DNA of 64,000 bases, taken from assembly GCA_900660155.1 (NCBI GenBank), contig CABFPE010000079.1, forward strand, positions 1,553,022-1,617,021, read 5' to 3'. Shown here piece after piece: positions 22,337 to 34,558 of the stretch (position 1 is its first letter; the number at the start of each line of letters is the position of its first letter). The notes below the pieces were generated by a model, which was not told where the DNA came from, ran no database searches, and saw only the letters and a list, made by a program, of their open reading frames with translations. The DNA is from Hofstenia miamia. Taxonomy: Eukaryota > Xenacoelomorpha > Acoela > Hofsteniidae. Both the position numbers and the translations under genes were made by a program.

Positions 22337-23247
22337 TTTAAAAAAAAGTCCATAACAAAAGTTTTGGCACTTGTTTAATTTAGTAATGTAGTTTTTTATA
22401 CAAAGTATCAGGCATGCGAAAGACTACTTTTTACAGAAATTTTAATGTTTTGGAAAGCGGCGTATCACTAAAAAAAACCTGGAATAAGTGGACATCATGT
22501 GAAAATTTCGGGACGTTATAAGTAGAGACAACCTTAATTTGGAAATTCCAATTGCACGAGACATAACCCAAAAGTTCACAAAAATGCTTGACACTTCTGT
22601 TCACCATTCGACAGTGCATCGGTCATTGAGATGATTCTACGACGGAGTCTTGCAAAACCTTGGCGAAACTACAGTTTTTCAGATATTTTTCTCTCAAATG
22701 CGTGTGTTTTTCAGCTGCATTGAAACAAAGTCAAGGTTTGATACAGTAGTCCGCATGAAAAGCCTATGAAATAGTCGCGCAAAATTCCGGATTTTAATTG
22801 AAAATCATCCACAAAGGAACCATTAGCAGTTGAGAATTTTACAAAATTGTCTTGGAGTTTGTTCCATATGCAAAGTATTTATATCCCAATCCCAACGTCT
22901 GGATGTTGAAGTAAGGTGGCGCTACCCCTAAAACATAAAATTTAATGTCTGAGGAGGACATTCAAATTTTGCAGTAGGCAACGAATCCTCCAAATATCAG
23001 TCCACTGGAAAATGAATATACTTTTACGAAGGCAGCATTGATCGAAAAAATCCAAAAATCACAACATAATGTATCACCCCTCATTCGTAGAAATGAACTA
23101 TATTTTTCTGCGTTCATCCAAACGCATCTTTTACATATATTTGTAGCTAGGGAATTAATTTTCATAGGGTTTAAATGTCAGTATATTGCATTGACGCTTT
23201 GTATACTTGAAGTTTTTTGGTATGGGGATTGGAGTTCTTGAACATAC
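22337..23247 (+). pseudogene. Decayed Tc1/mariner transposase, copy 2
   Basis: Same relic as at 2050-2960, with no difference that I can see. It carries the same HTH-like block, the CVFQLH block and the NISPLEN block at +20287. Confidence 0.8.
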
Positions 23248-23521
23248 GCTTCTGACAACCTTTAAATGTTTAGGAAGAAAAGTTGTGAAATCGATGATAA
23301 AAATAATTTGGCGAAACTCCTAATTTGTGCATATATTATTGTTGTCTGCTTCAATTTGGTATTCATTATTATATATTTTTTCTATACTTTAATGACTTAG
23401 TTGATTTAGCTACTGCAATAGGGATGTTTCAAATATATACTAGGCTTGGTTTCATAAGTGCCATTTTGTCTTTAGTTTGATTGAATATCAATATTTACTT
23501 CATTTAAGACATCTAACGTCA

Positions 23522-23664
23522 TTAAAAACAAAGATCCCTTTCCGAAAAATTTACTTTCTTCGGTAATATATAAATACAAATGTGGTGATTGTGAAAAATC
23601 ATACATTGCAGAAACTAAAAAATATTTAGAAACCAGAATAAAAAACATCTAAATGAGCGTCTAA
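23522..23664 (+). mobile_element. Penelope-like element fragment, copy 2
   Basis: Second copy of the GIY-YIG module piece at 3235-3378, again running into a (TA)n tract. It differs from copy 1 by one base in an A run. Confidence 0.72.
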
Positions 23665-23668
23665 TATC

Positions 23669-23669
<1 letters not shown>

Positions 23670-23708
<39 letters not shown>
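23670..23708. repeat. (TA)n microsatellite
   Basis: TA tract between duplication copy 2 and the TIR element at 23709. Confidence 0.9.
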
Positions 23709-23709
<1 letters not shown>

Positions 23710-24280
23710 TTATACGGGCGCTAAGTACTATGGCCTGCGACCACCGATTTTCCCCGTACTTAGCGCCCACAAGCATTTCAGCCGGTTAATGTCAAAAAAT
23801 TGAGTGTGCGTGATAGCTTTAGGGTTCATTTAATAGCCAAACGCCAAATTTCTTTTAAGGGAAGCAATTCTAAAAAAAATATATAAAAAATGAAAAAATG
23901 AAAAATAGGGTTAAAAAATTTGATTTATTGCCATTTCAAAAGTTATGAATGCATTTTAGAACAAATTTTTATATTTTAAAAATTTTTAGTGTTGTTCAAT
24001 ATCTGATATTATTTTCAGGTCGATATTAGCAGTTATTCCTAGTGAAAATGAGGTCCGCTTCCGGACATGTCAAAAATTCCTATTTCAACCGGAATATGTC
24101 GGATTTTGCCAGTAAACGAAATGCTTATGCCATTTCTGATGTGAAAAAGCATGCGTAGGGTCCAGTCTTGTTTCATAATAATAAGTAGCGCCCCCTATAT
24201 ACTTAGCGGCCATATATATTCGACAACCTGTGCCAAAGCGCCCTTATATATTTGGCGATTTATACTTAGCGCTCGTATAA

Positions 24281-24281
<1 letters not shown>
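23709..24281. mobile_element. TIR element embedded in (TA)n, with CTTAGCGCCC motifs
   Basis: The ends are inverted copies of TTTATACGRGCGCTAAGTA (19 bases, one mismatch), and each end passes directly into (TA)n. Subterminal repeats of the same core occur inside: GTACTTAGCGCCC near 23757, then TAAGTAGCGCCCCC, ATACTTAGCGGCC and AAAGCGCCC between 24183 and 24244. About 573 bp, without coding potential. Because the flanks are TA repeats, a target duplication cannot be defined. The arrangement recalls TA-microsatellite-associated miniature elements such as rice Micron, but I do not recognise this sequence. Confidence 0.72.
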
Positions 24282-24338
<57 letters not shown>

Positions 24339-24356
24339 GTATATATATGTATATAA
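24282..24356. repeat. Compound (TA)n microsatellite
   Basis: TA tract with occasional G or C interruptions, forming the right flank of the TIR element. Confidence 0.95.
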
Positions 24357-27300
24357 ATAAACTTTTGCAAGAAAATACAATTTCTGTACAGTAATAAGAT
24401 CAAATTATTCAAAATTCGGGTGAAGCAACATAAATTAAGGAAATTAAGAAGATCAATTATTTAATAAAATACAAAGCATGTTAACATTAAACGTATTTTA
24501 GAAGTGCATGAAATATTGATTTATTAAGTGAAATTAAAATAAATTAGTTATTGTAACGCGAAGTGAAAGTAATCATGCTTTACCAGAAATGCAATTGAAT
24601 TAGTAAATATTCTAATCTATTTTTATACATGATTAATAAAAATTATCAAAATCCACATTAAACAGTCATTGAGATAATATTTATAGTATGACTTTGATAA
24701 GATTAGTTTATATGGCAACTAATGGGTGTATAAATGTTTCAATTTAAAGGCAAATGGCAACTATAAGCATGGGTTTAAACAGACAAATCAACATCTATAT
24801 GTGCCTGTTTATTTTATTCTAGTATGTTTTCCACAAGAAACTGTAAAATCATTTGTTTCAAATTTTGTAATTCATATCTTGCACTTGGAAGATGTACACA
24901 AGATAAGATGAATTGCATTTGCTTGTAAAATTTCTCACAAATACATTATATTAAATTATTGTTAATTTAGATCTTAACCATTACCACAATCAAGTGTGAG
25001 CAAGGTTCTGCATTTTTCGTGATCATTTCGCAATTTAATTTCATTAGCATACATTAAGATTTATGATCCAATAAAAAATTTTAAAATGGAAAATTTTAAA
25101 TATGGACAGTCCTCACAAATTGTTTCTATTTCTATTTTCACAACATATTCATCCAAAAAAGTAGAAAACATCTATCATATTTAAAATCTGAGTGAAGTCT
25201 ACATATATTCCTGACCAGAACAACAGATCAACAGAGTAGAATGTTTGTATTTTGTCAGAGTTAACCCACTTGACCCACGACTTTATCCATGTCTCAAAAT
25301 TTTGCTAAGAAACTGTCAACTAAGGCTATAATAATATGAACACACATTAATAAAGATCAAATGTAAAAAAGCCATCCATATATATAACCTTAAAGACATT
25401 AATATCTGTAAATAAATTTTTATCAATAAATTACATACATTTAAAAAATTATATCAGTATCTTTTTGAAAATATTCATGCCAATTTGACAGCTTTAATGT
25501 CGAAAACTATTGTTGTGCATTTATTTTTGCTGTAGAAATCGTTTTTTCACATTACTTCAAATTAGAATAGACTTTTGTCGATCAATCCCAAATAGATTAA
25601 CAGTTGTAGTAATGTTTCAAATATTGACTATCAAAATAAACATAAACTTTTAGAGTGAAAAATGTCATCTACTTCTACTTTTTATATAGAATTTCATGAG
25701 CATTAGATCAAAGGGAAAAACCTAGCGTTGTTATTTTAGGAGAACTGAACAATGAAAACCAAATTGAACCAAGATCTTCAGAAAATCAAATGCGACTATG
25801 GTACGCTCAACAATAACAAATGCTCTAATGAAGTTGGGTACAGAAGAAGAGTATCTAAAATGTGACAATGTTGCAGCCAGGGGCGCAGCTAGCTTCAAAT
25901 TTTAGAAATGGCAAATTAATTTGCTACAATTTTTATTTTGTCCAACAATTTGCTTGCAATTTCGTGTACTACACTGCATATTTATTTAAACAAAATTCTG
26001 GAGACATTTTTGCCAGTATAGGATCTCTTTATATGTACTAGAATATAAATTCATTTTTAAATAGATACGTTATTGCTGACTGTTTTACATTTAATACTAA
26101 TATTAATAAAATACGACTAAAATTATGGATAAAATTCGATCGAATATTCCTGAAAATTTCATAAAAAAAAATTTATTCTCAACAATTGTTTTTAATTTTT
26201 TAACAATTACGAGATACTATTTCATGAAAGCATCATATGATATTCTAAATGAAACGCAAGCAAATTTGACTTTATGGGGAAAAAATATAAGCAAGATTCG
26301 AAAAGACTTTTTCAACATTGGCACTAAGAAAACGATAAAATTTGGCCTACAAAGATCTCACTGAGATAGCCGCAAAGTGGTGATTTGAATTAATTTTTTA
26401 AAGAGTGAGAATGTCCCTCTCTAAAAGGCATCTCAGACAGTTAAAGCTCAGTCACTTTTATAAAAATCGGTAATGACAATAATCTTTAAATTTAGTGCAT
26501 CCACGACTTAATATGAGTAATTCAAGAAATGATAAATATATTAGAATAATTATATTTGGATTATTCATAGGTTCATTCTTCAACATAAATTTTAAAAATT
26601 TATACCGTAAAATAGGGGACCAATTGTCACTTTTTTCAAGTTCTTAAAGCTATTTCTTACTATTGCAAATATTATCCAGCTTCAGCTTTATGAACTGTAG
26701 GATTGTCATTATTCACAAGTATGATCTAACATGGTTCTAAAATTCATATTTTCAGCTCTATGATTTAAAAATTAGACAATTTAAAAATAGAACAAACGAG
26801 GTAACTATCAAGAAAATTGTGTTTTATTTCAAAATTATACGTTCTTTTGTACTGATCAACAAAACCAGTGAATATATTTGCTCGAATAACTCGACAAAAT
26901 GGCAAAAATGTCTTTTGAAATAAAAATTATCATCTTTATTCTTTTGATTGCGCACGCCACGTAAACTTCTTCGGCGATCTAAGCACTGAATCCATTCATG
27001 TCCAGTGTATTTAGCAATATCTACTAAACATCTTGCATACGCATCCTTTTTTCACTTTTTACAGATCATCAATGTGGTTAGACTATTTGCTGCAAAAAGT
27101 TGTTGCAGTTAAAACCCCAGCTGGTGGGTCTACATCCATCTCGGTACCAGATTTTACTTGTGCATTCTTTTTCACCTCTTCTCGTTAGATTGTCCGTGTC
27201 ACTCATTTAGTAGGGCGATTAAAATATAATTGAGCTCTCTATGAATTTGATTGTATTCTGATGATGAGAGGGTATTTGGATTTCTTTTCAAGGGCTCTTC

Positions 27301-27497
27301 ACTATTTCGGGAAACAACTAGACAACTGCAGATCCGGATCATGGATATTCCTCCTGCAATTGAAAAATCAGGACTGGAAACAACTCCTTTGATATTTCGC
27401 TTTTTGAATGGGCTTTGTACGCCAATACATTAATGTCTTTCGCCTTTCTTCTTCAATTTTCTACTCAGGTCTTCTTTCCAGATTGGCTTTAGCTCGT

Positions 27498-27533
<36 letters not shown>

Positions 27534-27963
27534 TCTTTANCCCAATCCACCCACCAGTAACAAAAAACAGGCGGCAAAGCACAATGTGCTCCAACTAGGC
27601 TAGTAGGATTAGGCTAAGCGCGCACTGTTTATTAATTAATTTAACTAAATAATTTACATAATAAATAGTTCATCAAAATTTTGTCAAGTGCGCACTAGTG
27701 ATTCTTAATCTGCTCAATCGATATTTCAGAATGGATTTCATTAAGATACAGCATATCTTACGGCAATAATTGAATTAGCCAAAAACTTCAGAGACTTTTC
27801 TAGTTAAAGTGTGTGAACAGTGAACAGCCTATGACGTTTTTCAATTACTTTCCAATGAATGCGTAGGGTTATGATCAATTTCTGTAATTAGACTAAGAAT
27901 AACATTATGTCAATACAAATATTTTTGAAAAAATTTTTCTGTCTCATTGGTTGGAACCGTGCA
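24357..27963. other. Non-coding stretch
   Basis: No gene recognised. A CAGGGGCGCAGC motif at 25878-25889 looks like a hAT-type terminus, but its partner was not found. Two weak frames (24726-24911 and 26125-26364, both +) lack recognisable domains. A TA tract at 27499-27530 is followed by a single N at 27540. Confidence 0.45.
27499..27530. repeat. (TA)n microsatellite
   Basis: TA tract ten bases before a single N (27540), which is probably a scaffold join. Confidence 0.9.
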
Positions 27964-27971
27964 ATAGTAAC

Positions 27972-28326
27972 AAGTAGCGTTACTGAGGGGTGCACCGCAC
28001 CGGGCAGTACAATGCTTATTACGAGCAATTTTAAACAATTTTGGGAGCACAAGTTTGGAGCCTTTTTGGGCCCAACATCTCAAAATAACAAAAAACATAA
28101 ATATAGCAAAAATTTAGGCCCAATATTAGAAAAATATTTTAATAAAAAAATGTAGATTATTTTGGAGGTCTAATAGTTATATGCACGTACAAAATATTTA
28201 GTAAGAAGTATCTAGTATACACTCAAGCGGTTACTGAAAATTTAATGCATAAATTTGGGAGTTGTGGGGTGGCTATTCCAAATTGACATTCCGCACCATG
28301 TCCCTAAATTTACCGTGACGCCACTG
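27972..28326. mobile_element. hAT-like non-autonomous element with 8-bp target duplication
   Basis: The right end reads in reverse CAGTGGCGTCACGG, a classic hAT-type terminus. The left end AAGTAGCGTTAC matches it at 9 of 12 positions. The flanks are ATAGTAAC (27964-27971) and ATAATAAC (28327-28334), an 8-bp direct duplication with 7 of 8 matching, as expected for hAT. GGGTGCACCGCACCGGGC follows the left end, a typical subterminal block. 355 bp, with no open frame of note. The mismatches suggest an old insertion. Confidence 0.8.
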
Positions 28327-28765
28327 ATAATAACATGAAAAATATGTTTTGCATATTCCAAAAATAGATTATTCATGTACATTTAGGCTAAACAATGTCA
28401 AATGTTGAATATACTTACATATATTATATTCACATGTAAACAATTTTGTTTTATTTAACTAAATTGTAAATGTGAGCATTGATATCAGGGAGAGAAACAG
28501 TTGCTTAAAATAAAAGCTCTAGTTTTTAATACATATAATGAGCTAAATAACAGCTTGATCCTTGATCCTTCTTTTCACATCAATTAATTCAGTTCAATTT
28601 TCAAAACTTTACATCGTTTGTCAAAAACATTTTCAGGCGGTTGTTTAACAGTCAATTTCAAAATCGACCCCAATGTATGACGATTTTGATTCACTATTAT
28701 GACCCTACAGCACTGCTAAAATTATTGAATAATATAATCTTGATTATATATATATATATATATAT
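28327..28765. other. Non-coding stretch, nothing recognised
   Basis: AT-rich, with a (TA)n tract from about 28744 that flanks the next element. Confidence 0.5.
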
Positions 28766-29060
28766 ATACGGGCTCTAGATATTATAGGATTTTGTCCTCT
28801 ATCCACACTATCTAATTTTCCATAGCATCCACCGCCTTTTTTATGGAAAGCCAGAATAATTCTATTAACCAAAAAATTTTACATTGCGCATTTGGAATAG
28901 GGGTCTAAATTTTTATGTATGAGTTCCCGGTTTTTTCAAAAAAAAGATTTTTTTGGGCCTGTATCCAGCGCCCTCCGTCATAGTATCTATCGCCCGTATA
29001 GATTTTATTGTATCAAACGCCTTTTAGATGTTATAAAATTTTGTATCCAAAGCCGCGTAT
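28766..29060. mobile_element. Second element embedded in (TA)n, with GTATC-type repeats
   Basis: The ends are imperfect inverted copies (ATACGGGCTCTAGATAT and, reversed, ATACGCGGCTTTGGATAC), each continuous with (TA)n. The right half holds four spaced direct repeats at 28971, 28983, 29010 and 29043 with the pattern GTATCNANMGCC. TATACGGGCGATAGATAC, the reverse of one internal repeat, resembles the end of the element at 23709. About 295 bp, non-coding. Confidence 0.62.
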
Positions 29061-30031
29061 ATATATATATATATATATAAAGTATTTGCTCTATTCTACC
29101 CGCAGGGGTAAGCAATATTTAATTGATAATACAATGATTGCAATAATTGGTAATCGATTAATCTATTGAATACTGTAGAAGGGAAAAATTGCCAATAATT
29201 TGCAATTATTTAAGATTCTCACAAGCATTAAACGATAAGAATCTTGCTGAAAGATATAATCAAGTCCCAATACGAGGATCATTAATGTCATGTCTAGTAA
29301 ATTATCATAGTATTGGCTGTTGCGAGTGTACTTCACAATTTGATGACCCAAACAACTTATTTTCCTTTAACTACCGAATTCACTTTTCTTTGAATATTGA
29401 AGACATAACCTAAACCATATTTCGCACCATTGTTATATTTTCTCAGACACCTGATATTTTAATGTCAAACCTAAGAAAATTAAGCAATGATCACATCTTT
29501 TACATAAGGCAGAACCAAATTTGCTCTTAGTGACTATGATTACTGGCAAAGTTATCTCAAACAATTGTTTTTCTATTAAAATGTCCTTATGTGTTTGTTT
29601 GCTTTTATACAACAAGAAACATGTTAATTCACTATGATTTTGATCTATTATTTTCATTCCAATTATTTACAAAAGCGAAACTAGCAATGAGAAATATAGC
29701 AATTTTAAAGGAAGTGTTCATGAAATGATATTTTGCTAAAAGAAAATATTTTGAACACCATTTCTGTATTCTTTACATGTAGTGAAATATGGTAAATTAC
29801 ATATCAATGCTAATAAAAACAATAGAGACATAAAGTACTAAATTCAAATTATGCCAAGTTACAAAATGTAACTAAAAGTATTTTGTGCCAGCACGGTCTG
29901 TTCTATCTTCTGTTAACAAGAGTTGAGATGGACTTGCGGTGGGCTGGGGTTCGACTGAATTATTGGAAAAAATGTGCTGAAATTGAAAATATACTACTAC
30001 GCAACAGTTTTAGTGAATATGTAGTGAATAT

Positions 30032-30072
<41 letters not shown>

Positions 30073-31516
30073 ACATTTTGAAATTGTGTTATATAATCTT
30101 GAAAAACTGCCTTTAGAATTTTTAATTCCAGTGAGCAGATATTATCAATCTGTAAGTCCAATGTAATTTTTTGATTTTATTGAATAAATTCTAATTCTAA
30201 TTCTTATTAGAATTGTCTAACCTATCCAAATGTAGTCTATCATGCTGCAAAATTATAAAAAAGTTCTGAACAAGCGTCATAAAAATGTACCGAATCAGAA
30301 TTAAGTGGGTTGTATATCATTCAGGCCTGCCAAATATTGCGCCTAAGTAGTTTTTGGTTGGTGGTACTAAGATAGTGAAGGAAAGAAATTTCTAAAAATC
30401 ATCCTACCACAAAAAAGGAAACGTTTCCTATTGAAACTCGGATCAGTTAACAGGGCAACAGGCTGTGTTCGAAATTCCCCTCATCTACTGAACCATGGAT
30501 CACACAAGTGTGTTAGGCAACCTTAGTAGTGGTTGTATAAGTGTAGGTTGCGCCCTTGTTTGCAGCTTCTAGATGGTGGAATGACATATTTCCGAACATC
30601 GTCCTACTAACTTGTTTTTCACATTGTTGTCCAAAACCCGACGTTACCTCTCACTGAGAGTAAACGTCCCGACCCAACTTCAAGTTAGTGTGCCTGAGCC
30701 CGACCAGATATCTGACATCAGATCGGGTAAAGTAAAATATTCGTTGCCCATCTTTGCAGCAACATTGTAACATTTCACAAATACCACTTCTGTTGAGAAA
30801 ATATCTCAAATAAACAACATCAATTGTTTTGTATTACTGCATGTATATAGTGAAAATTCTGTCAAGAAGTTTGACAATAACTAGCTCCTCAAATGTAACT
30901 TCAGAGATTCTGGAAAAATGGCAAACATTTGTGCAAGCATTGCAATGGATAAATAATTGCATTAAAACTAAAAAACCAATTTAATTAGGTAAGGATATGC
31001 ATGACTGTATTTACCCTAATTAATAAACTTCAGACTTTCAAACAAATAGAATAATGTGATTTGGAGTTGCCTTGGGGAGCAGGAATCAATCGCCAAATTG
31101 AAAAACAAATGTTCCAACGATTAATATTTTTGCAATAAATTTTGCTATTCTTGATTGGAGGTTTTAATTACTCAACTTGCTCAAAGATTTAAAAAAATCA
31201 ATCTTATATTTTGAGATTTTATAGTCATTCTTATAAGACCATCACAAATTTAATTATTTTACATTTCTGTCATATGTAACAGCTTTTTTCCTGAGGATCA
31301 TAGTTTTTCTCATGTTCATGAATGATGAATCAATGTACAAACAGCTGTATGCTTAAGATATACAAATTCCTGAAATCTTTGATATTTAATTGCTTAGTTG
31401 GATCAAAGGCTTTGAAACATTGCAAAAGAGAACAACCGTCATTATTGGCGTTTTCAATGTAAGAATACAATAGGGACCGTTTCTCCCCTATTTACAATAT
31501 TTTAAATTTTAATGTT
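29061..31516. other. Non-coding stretch
   Basis: A (TA)n tract lies at about 30036-30066. A GC-richer patch at about 30440-30730 holds AAACCCGACG, CCCGACC and GTTCGAAATTCC pieces and might be a decayed short interspersed repeat, but no clear A and B boxes were found. No gene was recognised. Confidence 0.45.
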
Positions 31517-31875
31517 ACAGGGTGTGGACACGTCGCCCACAAAGAAATTTCGGGGTTATTCGGATAGGTATGTACCCCATGAATTTTTTATTTGTGAATA
31601 TTTTCACATTTGTGATGGCTTCAACAAACACTTTTTAAACACCTATAATTCACGAACTAACGAGTATATTTAAAATCTAAAAACACCACAAGATAGAGAG
31701 TTCGTTTTCAAATTAAATTCCTACAACCTTTGAAAATATATTTCAGGGTTGTTGTTCACAGGGCATTTAGACCCCCTTGCATTCAATTCAGGCATAAGAA
31801 TATGTTTTAGCAGTAATCTTCATTATTGCATGAGCGCGCCCTATCCCATAGATGTGTCCAGGTAAAAGTATATCA
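31517..31875. repeat. Dispersed repeat family, copy B
   Basis: Starts at CAGGGTGTGGACAC, and the reversed right end is CCTGGACACATC, perhaps degenerate inverted ends. The central blocks match copy A (11531-11960) in the same order. Non-coding. Confidence 0.55.
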
Positions 31876-33042
31876 ATATTTATTAACAGGTTTGGATAAA
31901 GTTGTCCAAAATGCGGACAATTCGGTTTGCAATTCACAAGTATATATATATATATATATGTATACTGATTAACCTATACGCAAAAGAATAATGTAAAATA
32001 TTAATAATGGCATGAGTAATAATTAAATAAAAGTTTCCCCTTGTCTACCCTTTCTATTCACCACACTGTCCCTACCTTCCTTATTCGATGATACTTAATA
32101 GGGTTTGTCACATTTTTGTATTCAAATTCAACACTATGCACATATTTCACAACCCAAAAATAAATTAGTGTGACATATCAAAACCAGCACAATTTTTTTT
32201 AATTTTACATTTTTAGATTTGTTGATTTTCTTGAATTTTTCCAACGTATTTAAGAATGTTAATTGAATTTGAGACTAAGCACCCTTTAGATGAAAACTTT
32301 GTAATTGCTTAATCTTATGCCATTGCAAATGCACTAAAAATGGGTCTATTTTGTAGCGCTTAATGCTGAAAATATTCTAAAAACACAACATGCTACTATT
32401 AAAGCGGAATTTGAAAGTTGAAAAAAATTGTAGTCTTGAAAAATTGCACAAATTCTATATTTCTAATTTTTGGAGTCAGTAGATGGTAAAGTCCGTGCAT
32501 AGTGATGACATTTAAAAATGGAAAATATGCACTTAGAATTTTATTCTAATTGGGCCCCTTCTAGGAAAATTTTCTATGTCTGCCCCTGCCGGTTCATGCA
32601 CGCTGAATAGTTATATGGAAAAAAAAGTTCAGTTTTATGATTTAATCCATTTAGACAATTTTCATAGCACAAACTGTAGTGGATCAAAATTCCCAGTTTT
32701 TGATCAAATTTCTGTGGTCAATATTATTATTTAAATATCATAATATTGTTTTGCTGCTTATTTCATTTACCATTGTATTTCAAAGTAATTGCTGTATTGT
32801 CATCGATGAAAGCTACATGTGCACACATGGGGAGCTCTAAGTTTGAGCGCTATATTGTTGTGTTATATTTTGAACAAATTCCATTTCTTAAACCGCACCC
32901 CAATATAACTCTATAAAGAGGACTGGGTCCCCAATCGAATTTAACAAGGTGAGCTGACCCCCTTTGAGCACCTCCTCGAGTACACCCCTATGTGCACAGA
33001 TTAACTGAATTTTAGTATTGCGAGGTGGCGATACCTTTTTAA
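31876..33042. other. Non-coding stretch
   Basis: A (TA)n tract is at 31941-31961. An isolated hAT-type terminus (reversed CAGGGGCAGAC) is at 32578-32588. Weak inverted repeats (TGTGCACACATGGGG against TGTGCACATAGGGG) bound about 32818-32999. No gene. Confidence 0.4.
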
Positions 33043-33520
33043 CCCTTATCAGGACATCTCTCAACATTTTGTTGACATACTGCACATTATTTATTTCAAC
33101 AATTCCTGAGTTTTATGTTGTGCTGGATTTCAGTGGCGCACACACGGGGGACTGTGTTGGGACGTCCTTCCGCCAGGCTTTCAAAAGCGATTTTGACTAA
33201 ATCAAACATTTTTGGGAAAAAAAGGAAAAATTTCAAATCTAATGTCATGTTGTTCGCAAATGAACGTCATGCAAAGATTGTTGTTTTAAATTATTTTTTT
33301 ATCTGCGTGTGAATTGCAACAATGAATATTTAACAAAATATTTTGGGTTCAATGATCAATTATATGCTGTAGTAGATATAGTGCAAACAATATAATAAAA
33401 ATTGCAAATATTTAAAGAGTGTATATGTTTTTAAACTACACCACTGAGTTATATAATTGACAACATGATGTCAACAAATGTTAACGTTAACGTTTTTTGT
33501 TTTAGACGTCCTGATAAGGG
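33043..33520. mobile_element. Miniature TIR element, TAA target duplication
   Basis: The left end CCCTTATCAGGACATCT and the right end, reversed CCCTTATCAGGACGTCT, are inverted copies with one mismatch. A further inner match (TTTGTTGACAT) extends the inverted repeats to about 40-60 bases. TAA flanks both sides, which suits PIF/Harbinger (TWA) but could also be read as TA. 478 bp. A CAGTGGCGCACACACGGG string at 33131 inside it resembles a hAT terminus. Only chance frames are present. Confidence 0.78.
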
Positions 33521-34173
33521 TAAATTTAAATGATCATTTTTAAAGATATTGAAGAACTTGATCGAGAAAAATCTAATTTGAACATGAAACTATCACAAAA
33601 ATTTTGAAAAGTAATACATTGCTTTGTATTATTTTACCAACACAATAAAGCATTTCCTAGTTAATCTCTTTAGCAAAATTCAACACATTATGAACATGAA
33701 GCATTACAACTAATTGAAATTTCCATAAATTTGATTCCATTTAATAAATAACATGTTTCTTAAAGCTTCTAAAGCCCCTGATTCTATTGACATTGGCATT
33801 GAAGAAATATGAATAATTTTCTAAAAAGAACGGAATTTTATAGAAGGATTGTACTTCTGCGTAGGAATTATTCTCAAAACCAGTGTTCAATAATACATGG
33901 AACGTATTCACCAATAGTTATACTTACACTTTGACACACATAACATCCCAAAGAATGATATTTATTCTTGAGACTGGGTTCCAACCGAGACTATATACAA
34001 CTACGCATCCATCTTAAAAAAGGCAAACATAATTTTCGGATGTGTAGACCCAATATCCGTCAAAGCCATATAAACCGAGCTGATACCTGAGACAAAAGAA
34101 ACTAAATAGGAAGAGGGGGGGGACATTAAACATAAGATTTGTATCAGGTTTTCATAATGCGGTTTAGATACTC
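33521..34173. other. Non-coding stretch, nothing recognised
   Basis: AT-rich. A short inverted repeat (CTACGCATCC and GGATGTGTAG) near 34003-34048 is the only structure seen. Confidence 0.45.
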
Positions 34174-34558
34174 CAGAGATTGAAGTGGGGCGGATGATTT
34201 TTGTGAACTGTCCTGCCCCGCCCCAAAGAATTTGTGCCCTGCCCCACTTTTACGTGTTGACATCTGCCTCCCATTGCTCCACGTTTTAAATTCTACCGCC
34301 CCAAATTGGCTTACTCAAAAATTCGTCTCCAAAACTACCTACGATATTTTATTGCCAGCAGGGAATTTTGATGTAAAAAAATAATTTTACAATCCCTGAA
34401 ATTGGCAATCTCTTAGTTCAAACTTTCTTAACTAAAAAGTGTTCTTGGCCCACTTTTGTCCCATCGGTACCCACCTTAGAAAAATCTTGCCCATACCCAG
34501 CCAGACCTACCTCGCTCCATCCTGCAACATGGGTCGACCCGCCCCACTTCTACCTCTG
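34174..34558. mobile_element. hAT-like miniature element with GGGGCGG subterminal motifs
   Basis: The left end CAGAGATTGAAGTGGGGCGG and the reversed right end CAGAGGTAGAAGTGGGGCGG match at 17 of 20 positions and start with the CAG typical of hAT. CCCCGCCCC, GCCCCAC and CGCCCCA pieces cluster inside both ends. The 8-bp flanks (AGATACTC and AGAAATTG) agree at only four positions, so the insertion is old or the ends are off by a base. 385 bp, no transposase frame. Confidence 0.72.

Larger units (their letters stand above)
22117..23676. repeat. 1.56-kb near-identical duplication, copy 2
   Basis: Matches 1830-3390 at a constant offset of 20287 over most of its length. It starts beside a sequence gap and ends in (TA)n. 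See copy 1 for differences and interpretation. Confidence 0.92.

Noticed and set aside
24151-24380. Frames on both strands with IYIYIY-type translations
   Set aside because: They are translations of a (TA)n tract. Similar frames at 29883, 42113, 44361 and 50783 are dismissed for the same reason.
29930-29965. tRNA gene around GGTTCGACTGA
   Set aside because: No matching acceptor stem or A box upstream. I found no convincing tRNA in the window.
30440-30730. tRNA-derived SINE
   Set aside because: A GTTCGAAATTCC string resembles a B box, but spacing and A box do not fit and no tail repeat was found.
32818-32999. Small TIR element with TGTGCACA ends
   Set aside because: The inverted match is short and interrupted, with no clear target duplication.
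33131-33446. Nested hAT element inside the 33043-33520 element
   Set aside because: CAGTGGCG and a reversed CAGTGGTG are present, but the 8-bp flanks do not match and the ends diverge at once.
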